41,501 nt of DNA, taken from contig KN883442.1 of assembly GCA_000934455.1 (NCBI GenBank), positions 52,044-93,544 of the forward strand, given 5' to 3'. This stretch comes from Apostichopus parvimensis. Taxonomy: Eukaryota > Echinodermata > Holothuroidea > Aspidochirotida > Stichopodidae. The notes beneath the pieces were generated by a model, which saw nothing but the letters and a program-made list of their open reading frames with translations, did not search any database and was not told the origin of the DNA. This document shows, piece after piece, positions 25,101 to 37,100 of the stretch (the stretch's first letter is position 1; each line of letters opens with the position of its first letter). A program made the translations under genes and the position numbers.

Positions 25101-28100
25101 CAGTTCTCTGTATCATATTGTAGAAGAGAAATTCTCAGTTTTATCAAAAAAGTTTAAAAAAAAAGAAAGTCAAATGAGAATTCTAACAAAAGAGAAAATT
25201 TTCTTTGTCACTACTCGAATCTAAGTTTTGTTCCCTGTTTGTTTTGCCTTGAGGGGATTTCATCTGTTGGATTATGCAACGATAGAAACCGATGCAGCTT
25301 AACAATGGCTTCTATTCCATTGAGAATAATATACTCTACACAAGACTTTCTAATACTCCATGTGGGAGTGTAAAATGCTCTTACTGCAAAAAAAGTCTTG
25401 TTTATTTTAACTCCCAATCATCAGGCTTTTATGAAAGTCAATTTTTCGTGAATTCATGAATTTGTTTTTATGTAAATCATCTAGGAAAGTTGTTTGTTAC
25501 CCCATAGTCTGTGTTGAGGCGTCATGCTTTCTGTGCAAGTTGATTTTGGAAAGATAGTTGTCACTTGGTTCATTGTTCATTCACAATTTTCAGTCGTTGA
25601 TGTCCAGACTTTATTTCCGGTAAAAGGCATGGCTTAAATATAAGTACATTCAGCTTTTTTAGTTAGTAGAACCATAACATACTAAATGGAGGGCAGGATT
25701 GGTCCGCTCAGGGTACAGTTGGAGGGGGGGGGGGTGCCATGTTACACCTAAACGAAAAATTCCCTATTTTGTGTAAATCAGTGTGTAATCAGTTCAAAAC
25801 TTTGCCAAAGATAGTATATACACCATTTCTCATCTAAGCTACCTTACATAAACAAAATTTTGTCAAAGGGGGAGTGGGAAACTCCTTAGACCCCCTCCCC
25901 CAAGATGAAATCCCCCAAGATGAAATCCCTTGCACAGGGTGACAAAGGAAGGATCTTCCATGTGTGCCAACTAGTCTAGGCTCGCCACTGAGTAGAACTT
26001 GGACAAAACAGTAGTGCTATTCATACGCCACCGCTACCAACCCCCCCCCCCCCCTACACCCTCCTCAATTAAGCTTTCTTTAACTCTTGGTATTATTCTG
26101 AACAGTGACAAGTGCCAATAATAGAGGAGAAACCTGTATGTACACACAGCATTGACTTTTGCCTAGCTATTTATAGTTTGGCCAATTTGGTCAAAATTTA
26201 CTCTTTATTTGGCCACCACGCATCCACGCATCTCCTCACTACCTCCCTTGAGACATGCTTGAAGTATAAGTACATTCATCTTTGTTAGGTACCTGTAGAA
26301 CCTTGACATAACAGGAACTATTGCTACTCCTCCCCACCTCTCCCACATCCCCCACCCACATCTCCCACCCTCATCGCCAATAATCATAGCTGATCAGGTT
26401 TCAGCATTCCAATTTGACCCTCTTTACTTGTCGATGTTCCCCTGAACAGTGAGTGACAAGTACCAATCATCGTTTCAGCAGAGAGTTGGTACATCAGTGA
26501 ATCTGTGGTAGTGGTATGACCATCTACGGTCAATTTGGCCACCAAGTGTTATCTCCGCACTGCCACCTTGAGCTATTTTAGAATCATAGCAAGGTCAAAA
26601 CTTTTAAGCCTTTGAGTAAACATTTTCCTATGACAGTTAGTATAAATTCCTCTTATGCAATAACAATAGTGGGAAAGACCTATTGTGCAATAAGTGGGAA
26701 AGACCTTTTGTGCAATAAGTGAAAAAAACCCATAAAAATGAGCCTGAAATTACTGTACTTTTGGAAACAGAAAGAAAAAGCTTCCTACAGTCAGATTTAG
26801 CAAATAATACAGGCTTTACTTGTTGTAGGTTAATGTGTACTGTATAGTGTGACCGCCCACAATATATAGTGATGGTCAGATAGCTTGAAAAAGACATGGA
26901 ATAATTCTTCTGAAATGTCCTTGCCAATGGGCCAATTTCTATGTGTTTAAAGATGTAAATTAGTACAAACAGTTTTTGTGCATAGGAACCATTCGTGTTA
27001 ACGTATGAAACAAAGTTCAGGATCTTCAAAACTGCTTAAACAATACTGTATGTTAACACTTAAGTTATTCTCTAAAACAATGAAAATCACACGCTGTTTT
27101 CATTTTGTTTCTTCAAATGCTTTAAACTCTTACTGTTTATGAATGTATGCAATATAAAATTATAAAATTTTGAATCTTAAATTTGGTGATTCTTTATTAT
27201 TTTGCTACCTTCTTGGGACATTCAGGAAAACTCCTCAAACATTTGCCCGGTATCAATCCTACAATATATTAAAGTAGAAATAATCTTTTGGGCCTGGTTA
27301 AGTTGAATTGGACAGTAGAGGTCCATATTCCTCTCACCTTTGTAAAGTTTTTTTTTTTTTTTTTGGTGGATGATTTCCTTTCAAGATGAATCACAAGTAG
27401 TTAGTAGTAAATATGTTTTCTGTAGTTTCATGACCAGCTGAGAGGTCTTTGTGTACAGCGTCATCATGAAGGATAACCGACTCTCTTTTTGAAGAGGTAA
27501 ACATTAAATGAGGTCGGTTGTAAACACATCGGGATGGCAACCTCTGTTCCTCCCACACACCCTTCCTCCTTCCTGATAACTCCACCTGTCTCATATGTGA
27601 CTCTCCCATCTGCTACATCAGTTTCTACACACTAAATACACAAAAGTTCTTAATAGGTTCACATATTTCTCCACCACCTGCACAGCATGTAATTGAGAAT
27701 ATGACGGTGCTATTCCTATATTCTGAGGCGTTGAACTTTTAGACAATGATCCACAAAGTATGTTTAGGTAGACTTGTGTTATTTGCACAAGCTGGTGGTA
27801 AGGCCTGTAGTACTACTTACTGCCAGGGTAAGTGCTTCTTTTCTCACCAAAAGGGATCTAAAAGTGATTCCACAGAAAGACATTCATTTAATAGATGATG
27901 ATGTCACATTCTGGACAATGACCTCCAAAAGTAGAAAAGGTATGGGTACTAGTGTCTGTACTGGGATGTGACACACACACACACACATGTACTATCTGCA
28001 CTCCTCTCTAACCTATCTCGTCACTACTATTATATGATGTGACCAGATACAGGCTGTTTAACTATGCAAATATAGACTCAGAAGGAAGAGGTGACTGGTA

Positions 28101-31100
28101 TGGACCGGGAAGAGGGTCAATGTGGGGGGAGGGGCACAGTGCTTTAAGGTACCAGTTAATGGGCTAGATAGGATAATGCAGTAATAGGGTAGAGACAGGT
28201 AAGTTCCTTTCCTTGTAAATGATACCAAACCTGGGCGTGTGGGATATACAGTGTTAGTGAACAGTGCCTAGTTATTTGCAATGGTGTGGTTATCTTTACC
28301 AAGCGACAAACCAGTTCAGTAGTACAGTACCCTGATAGATACCTAGTTTTAGAGGATAGATATTTGATCTGTTTATTAGTAATTCTGTTCATCTCTACTA
28401 CTTCTAGTATAAGCAAGTATTACCTAGATATTGTGGATAGATTGTGATCTTTTGATCGGTTTAGTACTTTAGTAATAATTCTGTTCTGCTTGGTGTGACT
28501 TTTATCTGATATATATGTCTTTGTTATTATGACAGCTGAGAAAACAGTTTGTTAGGGTAAACCAAGACCTCCTTTAGACAGGATTACAAAAACAATGCCA
28601 GAAAGACTGGGAGGAAATTCAAAAGTTATCAAAATAATCATCTTTGAAATAGAGAAATTGCTTGAAATAGCTTTTCTGTTGCAGGCTACTGTTTGGATAA
28701 TTGGATTGTATAAACTACACTGTCCATCTGAGAAGTTTGTTCGCTTAATATGGAATTGATTGAGTCGGATCCTTATTCCATACATATCATCGTAAGACTG
28801 AATATAACTCTCCCCCCCCCCCACGATAAATATGATTAATAATTTTATAGGAAGAGAAGAAAAGGTCATCCTTCTTTGTTTGTCTTTACAGGGTATACGA
28901 GGACCACCAGGGCTTCCTGGAAACGCTGGTCCACCCGGTAAAATTGGACCTGAAGGATTGCAAGGATATGAGGGATTTGAAGTAAGTTACAAGATTCAGT
29001 TCATAGAGGGCAGTATGTTGGAATTATTGCAACAATGCTCTGATCATTTCTGAACCACGTATGTATGTGTGTATGATTGTATGTATGTATTGTATATATT
29101 TTAGATCCTCTTGCAAGCAGGAACTCGCGAAGAAGCCATCATTGGCTTATCAAAGCCGCAAGCTGACCGAAGGCAGTCTCTTAGATTAATATTTAACGTC
29201 CATGATTATGAATTGTCAATTGTCAATGTCTGTTACTGGACGACATACATTGAACTTGGAGTGACTCAAACTCGGGACCCTATGATTGAAAGGCACGTGC
29301 GTTAACCACTGAGCTAACACTCCTCAAGTATGAAGTATGAAAGTATGAAAACCAATATGAATTTTATGGTTTCCCTTTGTACCCTCACCCAAGGGTAGGA
29401 CTTATAGTAGAAGGGGGTTGAGATGGAGAGGGGCATGGTTAGAACTTAGGTGAAAAGGGCAGGGAAAAGTATGGGGGCATTTTAGCTCGATGATTGATCC
29501 TTATCTACATTGCTGTAGTATGTGCCTGTAGATTGAACCCAAAAGGGAACATTTCATGTTAAGTACTTGGGTTAGTGATGTGTGGGGAAGAAAGTATATT
29601 ATATGGGAATGTGTCCATGTCTATACTGACAGGATTGGTATTGCAAAGGATAGTGTTTTGTTGGACTTTAATGTCAGGTATAGACCAAGAATGAATGATT
29701 GATGGAAATTGAGTTAAGATGTATATAAGTGTTAAGTATGGAGATGCCTAGTTATGATGTCCAGTTTGTATGTATGAATGCATATATTTACACTTTTGCA
29801 ACAAACCTTGCTAATTTTTCTTCATGATCACCCAATTTCAGAACAATGTGCTATAAATGTAAAATACTCGTCAAAAGTAGTTAATTGTGTATTACCCGTA
29901 AATTAAGTAATATATGACATATTGCGATGAATGTTAAACAGAAATATTTGTCTTAACCTACTATTTTTAGGGAGACGCTGGTTCACCAGGTATTACAGGA
30001 CCAAAGGGCTTCAGAGGTAAAAGTGGAATGCCTGGTATGCCTGGAAGGCCGGGGGACCATGGCCAACCGGGAGACAATGGCCCACCGGGCGAAGATGGTA
30101 TGCCAGGATGTAATGGTACAAAGGTAAAGTACCATTTAATAGCTTCTGCATAACACACCACATAACTTGTGGAAAACCATGCACTTTAGTATCTATTTCA
30201 TGCTACGAAGGCATACAGCATGGTTCTCTATATGTGGGAACTTCTTTTAACAGGGCCGTGGAATCTTTGTACATGCTGGTTGGCTTAGGCAAATGGCCCA
30301 GCAGAACTTTGAAGGAGGGAACCCTAGGCGCAATGGTACAAAAGGCAAGGGCATTTGAAAGCTTCTACATATAAGTAATGGAAAATCATGCAAATTTTTT
30401 CAGTGATATGAATGAGTATTGGATAGGAGGGTTCTCCACTTGTTGGGACTTGCATTTTGACACGACCTGGACACACTAAGTCTGACATGGTTAGTTACCC
30501 AACGGAAGCCACGATCGGGAATCTTGGTCTGAATTCTGTTTTGTCAGTGCAAATATTGTAACAGAATATCCCAATTAAGTTATATCTTTAACGGAGGTTT
30601 CACATCTCTCCTTGATTTACTTTCAGTCAGAGGTCGCATACCTCCTGCCTTTCAGTGTTGTAGCAGGGTATAGTACGTAGGGAACATGTCACGTAGCATG
30701 CTATTTGCTAAGGAAATACAAAAAGTTTCGAATGATCGTACTTAGCCTGATGTATAAGGCATCGAGTTATCTTAAGTAAAATTCAACATACACAGCTTGT
30801 CATGTTCTTACATGGTTTCTTACAGGGAGAAGAAGGTCCATTAGGCCCTCCTGGTTCAAGTGTGCCTGGACGGCAGGGCCAGCCTGGTGTCAGAGGACAA
30901 AAGGTAAATTGTCGATAGACTTTTCTTCTTCCTGATAACGCTCCCAACTGCATCAGCATAACATCTGTCGATTGCAAGATAATTTATCACCGTTCATAAA
31001 CTGCATTCTAGAGGAGACGCAAATCCAGCCGTCACTATTAATGCGGACAATTCCTCCAAGGAAAATCTGATTTCATTTTGAGAGATATCCCAGATTTAAA

Positions 31101-34100
31101 CATTCCTTCCATTCATACTAGCATATATCAGGCATGAGCTTTTTCCGCGAATTCGTGGAATATCCGTGATTTCTTTTCTACCCCGGGGACAAAAACTATT
31201 ATTCTAACACACTGTAGCATACGCAAACTGGAGCCTATACCGCAATTTTTGCAAAGTTCCGTGATTTTTTTTTACCCCTGGCTCATCCCTGATATATACA
31301 CGTTATGGTCATACTCCAATGCTTCCTTGGTCTCGGTCATCCCTTTTGCATTCCGTAAGGAACATCAATTGACATGACGTTACTCTCCTGGTCCCCCCCC
31401 CCCCAGTCTAAGGCATCTCAATCCCCATCCTTCATCCCAGCTAAACAGTTAACTCTTTATTTTGTCTGATCGTCTTCAGCCTGAAGGTACTTTGTTGTTA
31501 AACGCACTGTTTTTTTCCCTCCCTCACGATTAGATAAACAATAAGAGTAACTTTGTCTTTCATTTGTTTTGAGGGATAGTATTATTGCCTAGGATTTTAA
31601 ACTCAAAGTTGAGGGTTTGCAAAACCAAAATAGCACTGATAGACTATTTGTTATTGTATTTATTGTATGGCCAGTAACTTGATTCAAAACATTCCAGGGT
31701 GCAGAATTGCAGACTTATTTTTTAAAGTATATATTATTCTAAAACTCATCAAAATATACACAAAAACCAGCACATACTCCATCTACCCCCCCACCCCACC
31801 CCACCCCCTCCAAAAAGAAAAGAAAAAAGGAATAGAAAAAGGGGATGTGATCTATTTTCCTTTTGTGTGATCGTATTGTATTTGTTTTGTAAGTTGTGTA
31901 TAGCAAAAGCTTTATCTCAAGTTGAGGGTTGAGAGCCCCCCCAATATTTGTACCCATAGACAGGAAATGCTCTTTGTTGGTATAGGGAAGTCATGGTGCA
32001 AATGGTTATCTTAGGTTTCCGGTGGTACTGGAACAATGCCGGCGACCAGAGGAAGAGTGGCCTTCCTTTCAAAAACTTGTGCAGGTAGTGATAATGATCA
32101 GAAATTTTGATCGTTGGTACCTGTCACAAGTCGCAGGTGCAACTGAGGCCGATGAAGACCGTGGTGATGTTTGTTTGCTGTTCAGAGATCAGCAACAGAT
32201 TTATGCTTCTTACAATAAGCTTTACATCCATGATGGATACTACCATGGTTGGATAAAGCATTGTTGGATAAAGCATGATTGGACAAAGCATTGTTGGATA
32301 AAGCATTACACAGCATTGTTGCATAAAGCATTGTTAAATAGTGCGGGTGGAGAGGGGGGGTGGGGAAGAAAAATCAGGATGAGAACAAGGAAGAAAAGAA
32401 GCAGCAGTAAAAAAATAAAAGAAGAAAAGGTGTGAAAAAATGTAAAAATAAGTAGAACCAAGAAGAAAAAATGATATAACAAAATCGATAAATAATTGTT
32501 TCATATCGTTGTTATGTAGATTTCTAGCAAAAGGTTTGCAAAAGATTTCTTGCTATGTAGATTTCTTGCAAAAGGTAAGCATTTCATTGTGACTATCTAT
32601 ATGTTTGTGGGTGTGTGTGTGTGCCTCTCTGTACATGTGTTGCTCGAGTTGGCTTGTAAATTCTATAGATGCACCTCTATTCATATTTGCCATATAGACT
32701 TACCAATAAAGTGATTCATGATGTCCTCATTATAAATACCACAACAATGTTTGTCTAATGTATTTTTCAGGGTGAGCCAGGAGAAAGTGGAGAAACCTTG
32801 AAGGGAATCAAAGGTAGCATGGGTCTACAAGGAGCCACAGGAGTCCCGGTAAACACCGTTTTGGCTTTATCAATCAGATATTATTTCAAATCTTTCCCCA
32901 CATATTTTGGTCTGCTTTTCAGTGCAATGAAGTATACATATCTGACACTAGATTTGTAGTGAAAGTACACTGCCCCCGGGTCGGACTATGAGTAATAAGG
33001 TTCTGAGTACCAGTACACAGCGATGACGAGTACAATTAGAGTACATGATCTTTACTCTTTTTTTTTGTTACAAACCCATGAGTAGGAGTGCAGAAAGATT
33101 GCAGTCTAGTTAAGAGGATGAGAATGGACACTAACTTACAAACAAGGCTGTCTGATACTTTCAGTGTCCATGAAAATTCTTCCGCACACATCATAAAAAT
33201 TTCAGCAAATTTTGCCGGTTACTTTTGTATGACTGAAGCAGGCTGTGTGTGACCTATGCTGCACAGTTTTTAGGCAAATTTTCTTGCTTATTAAGAATGT
33301 CTTCAAAAATGGAAAGCTTCATATGTCAGATTCTTTACAAGAGTCAACAAAATTTATCACCAAAACATTCTCAATGGAGAAAGTAATTCAGAAATTGATA
33401 CTTCTGGAGTTTTCAGTTTTCATTCAAGGTTTCTTGTGGAAAAGTTCTTGGAAAAGGCAATTGAACTTTTATTTTTTGTTAATAACCCTGCAATGGATTA
33501 TTTGAATAGAGTTTCATGGGGGAGCTGGGATTAGAAGATTGGAATATGGAAATCCCACTCCTATAAGTATGAGTTTTTATTGCCAATTGTTAGTCAGTAT
33601 TGACTAAGTTGAATACGATTCGAAATAGAATTCAGTCGCGAGACGAATGGGTCGCCTATTCAAGCCAAACTGGATGGGATTGAAGGATGGTTTTATCAGT
33701 TTGCTCGCTGTTTGGTGTTCTCAAATTTTCATGTCAGGATATGCTTGCCTGACTTAGCAGTTACAGTTTATTCAACTTTACATATCAGACATTTTGAAGG
33801 TCATTCCACCTGTACTTTTGCAAAGATAACAAAATATGAGTTAAGATGGAAGAAGGTGCAGTGAAATAAGTTGTATTTATGTATCATGTTGTATTCTTGT
33901 ATCAAAATTAGTTATGGTTGAATAATAAAGCTCTAATTTGCATCAATTGTGCCACAATTGGGTGGTACCATAGAGAACGGTTAAAGGATAGTTTTTCTTA
34001 TTTTCCATCAAAGACACACCAGAGATGGTTGGGTAGCATTATGCATTATGACATAAAATTTGCGGGACAATTACTACATCTGAATAAGCCATAAATATTG

Positions 34101-37100
34101 AAAACCACATCGATCTTTTAGATTGAGGGCTCTGTGGCAATTTGAGAGAATAATTATTGTCTATTTTTATTATATTAACTAATTATTTTTATTTTCTGTG
34201 TTGCTTGTTTGCAGGGAACACCTGGTGAAAGAGGCACAACTGGTCCAGCTGGTTTTCCAGGAGATCAAGGTTTTACTGTAAGTTAGAAATTTATTACTGA
34301 GGGACAGCTTCCCTTTCTGAGAAGTTAGAGAAGTTGTAGAAATACCACGTAGGACTCACACAGCATATATTCTGATGGACAAATTATATGTCTATCATCC
34401 TATTTGCTTTACTCTTTCTTGTGGACTTTGCTGGGAAAGATAATGCTGATCTTGTTGGATTGTGGTGCCAATTGTTTCAATCTAGCAAAAAATAAAAGAA
34501 AGGGGGTGGGTTAGATGGGGAAAAGGATTGTCTTTCCTTTCAGTTAATTTTAAATTGTTACCATTTGGATATTTCGTTTACCCAATTTAAGACAGCTGTT
34601 TGATACGGCCGTGTAAATGAAATGCCATGGAATACTCTGGAATAGCAAAATAGTAATGATCACCATAATGTCATTAAAGATGTTTACACTTTTTTAGAGA
34701 ATCAGACCATACCCACCCCCCCCATCCCCCTCTTTCAAAAGAAGCATTAAAAACTTTGCATCGACAATTCCTGTATATACTTTCCTAGTAGAGGTCTCTA
34801 GCCTCGGAAACGGATGACATCGTCATATTGGTCAATATTCCAGTTTGTGAATCGACAGAAAGTTAATATTAGAAATTGGTAATCAGTTGGTTCCTTTTGC
34901 TTTTGTTTCAGGGTGTACAAGGTGACAAAGGTAAAACAGGACCCCCTGGTTTGCAAAACGTGGCTTTTGAAGGAGCGAAGGGTGAAAAGGTAAGTTAATG
35001 ACCACCCGTGGAAGGTTTAAACTGTGTAATATTACAGGAACAAATTTGTTTAAATATACATTAATTTGTCTGTTAAATGATCTGATAAGAGGGGGGGGGG
35101 GGGCAAATTGAGTTATCAGGAAAAGATAATGTTGGGAATGCCACAAGCGGTGCATTTGGTGCTTCAGATTAGACTAGCACCATTCGCAACCAAGAGGAAA
35201 GCGGCTCATTGGTCTTCTGCGTTTTGAATACATAGGTGTCATGATAAACAGGTATGCCAATCAATAACCCCCCCCCCCTCGCCCCTGGTGCATAATCTAT
35301 GGAACCCATATTTGGCTAAGGATAAGGAAGTACTTGAAAAGGTCCAGAGGAGGGCTACTAGGATGATTAGTTCCTTAAAGAGTGTTCCTTATTATAGGCG
35401 GTTACAACTGTTGAATCCCACCACACTGGAGCTTAGGAGGTTACGTGGGGACTTGATTCAGGTTTTCAAGATTGTGTATGGTTTTGACAATTTATCCTTT
35501 ACCGACCTTTTCAGGTTTGCTAATAGTAGTTGTACCAGAGGTCATTGTCTTTAACTCCAAAAGTCACAAAGTAGGATTAATATTTTTTTTGGACAAGCAC
35601 TTTAAGCATTGTAATCAGGTCTGAGTGTTTGTGTCTTCAGTTTTTTTCCCCCTCATGATCCTTTTTTTCTACTAAACTAAACTAATCTTTGTGTAGTCAA
35701 TCAGTTATTTTCACCTGTTTCATGATCACTTAGGGTACGACTGGACCAACTGGACAAAAAGGAGAATCTTGCCCTGACAAGTTGTCCCTTAAAGGGACAG
35801 GAACTATCGAAGTTGGACCGAAGGGAGAAGAGGTGAGTGGCCCTCATCGTCTGATTTCACATATTGATGTAACCTTCACTGCTCTCCTAATACCCCCACT
35901 TTTGCACCCTTAATCTCTTAAGAAAAACAAAAATGGAAAAATATATATCAATGCAAAGTGGAATGCAGCCACCTAGATTAACCTTTGACATATTCTTTAA
36001 GACTTATTGTCCCTTTTGGGGTGGAAATGTTTGAAAATTACAAAGATTTTTGTTTTACTCCTCAGGGACCACAAGGTGAACGAGGTTTGAAGGGAGACTT
36101 TGGCCCGGTAGGACCAGAAGTGAGTATTAAGAAAAATTCATTCTCTGATAAATTCAGTCATTATTATTAAGACCCACCACCACCCTGATTTGGGACTTGA
36201 TTTTAGGGTCTTACTGATGTTGTAAGTGAAGTTAGTTATCAACTCCAAAGAGAGAGAGAGAGAGAAACTGTTTGCCAACTGCTAATCGCAGCAAAAAGCC
36301 TGTGTAGGTTAAAATAGTACTACCCCCTCAATGGCGGCATTGTGTATGGGATGTTTGCTACATTTTGGTGATTCTAATCATGAATAGTCAGACCACTTAA
36401 CCTGGAAATCATGATCTGTTACTTCAGTTCACCAGAATCACTCAAGAAATGATGCCAACCATGACGATTTATTATATTGCTATGTTTGCCATGGTATTAG
36501 ACTGTCCTAAATGGTTAAGTGGTGTTACCAATCACCAAGGATTATACATGCATGACTATCATTGCTGGCCTGTAAAGTGTAAAGTTTTACGTTCAATGTT
36601 GTCAAAAGTTTATTCTACAGTTTTTGCACGTTTTTTTCTCTTTTTTTTCTTTTTCCGGATGGTTTTACCAATTTTTTTACAGATGTCTACATAGAAGTTG
36701 TTCATGAAGTTCCTCATGTAATATATATTGTGGTGCGTCATCATTTAGTCCCACTGTTGTTACCTACTGTTAACAAGTGATTATGTACTCTGTACGCTGT
36801 TCTCGCATGTCTACCTACAATGGTTTTTTATCCGGTAGATCCATGCTTCTGAAGATGTTTTGATGCATATTTTAATGTTTTTTTTTATTATGGTGTTTCA
36901 CTTGCAGGGTCAACAAGGAGATACTGGTGACAAGGGTGCTAAAGGAATGGTGGGACCACCAGGAAGAGTGGTAAGAAAGCAATGGTGATTCCTGTCATAT
37001 CACTGTTTTAAAAAAAAAAACACTTTAAAGTAAATATTTGGTGTTAGCAGTATTTGACCTGTGATTTGCATTTGTTCTAAATAGTGAATATACCTATACT

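Larger units (their letters stand above)
25620..26590 (+). repeat. Diverged tandem duplication, about 310-330 bp unit
   Basis: Copy A (about 25640-25672 plus 25991-26245) and copy B (about 26265-26590) share TAAGTACATTCA, GTAGAAC, a C-rich tract, CTGAACAGTGA-CAAGT-CCAAT, TTTGGCCACCA and TCCTTGAG/ACCTTGAG-type motifs in the same order. Copy A is split by the 318-bp insertion. Identity is moderate, so the duplication is older than the insertion. Confidence 0.6.
18507..28891 (+). other. Intron 3 (10.4 kb)
   Basis: Starts just after the 7S exon with a two-copy tandem duplication (18524-18762). It contains two hAT-type elements, one TA-flanked candidate and a duplicated block with a third hAT-like insertion, each listed separately. 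19466-21112, 21415-24400 and 26591-28890 hold no element that I can support beyond short simple repeats: a 28-bp triplication at about 26665-26730, T-run 27350-27364, CA repeat 27971-27987 and C-run 28812-28822. Confidence 0.8.
30904..32770 (+). other. Intron 6 (1.87 kb)
   Basis: Contains a short palindromic MITE (31129-31291), C/A-rich tracts (31788-31830), a 15-bp tandem repeat (32249-32338) and a small duplication TATGTAGATTTCT/GCAAAAGGT at 32515-32576. No Gly-X-Y exon found. Confidence 0.75.

Noticed and set aside
26637..27029. 130-codon - strand ORF in intron 3
   Set aside because: No recognisable domain, composition of AT-rich random DNA, and overlaps a small local repeat.
29250..29323. 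Functional tRNA gene on the - strand
   Set aside because: A and B boxes are present, but there is no paired acceptor stem; the unit is repeated with a body and CATA tail, so it is a SINE head.
29967..30161. Proline-rich ORFs opposite collagen exons (also about 30783-30977 and 40479-40685)
   Set aside because: They are the reverse-strand shadow of Gly-X-Y codons (GGN and CCN are complementary).
30254..30344. Extra functional collagen exon
   Set aside because: Despite a good acceptor, the frame lacks Gly every third residue and the consensus GT donor is gone; treated as a dead duplicate.
32022..32435. 137-codon + strand ORF in intron 6
   Set aside because: It is the longest ORF, but it runs through a 15-bp tandem repeat and a Lys/Arg-rich low-complexity tail, shows no family I know and lies between collagen exons.
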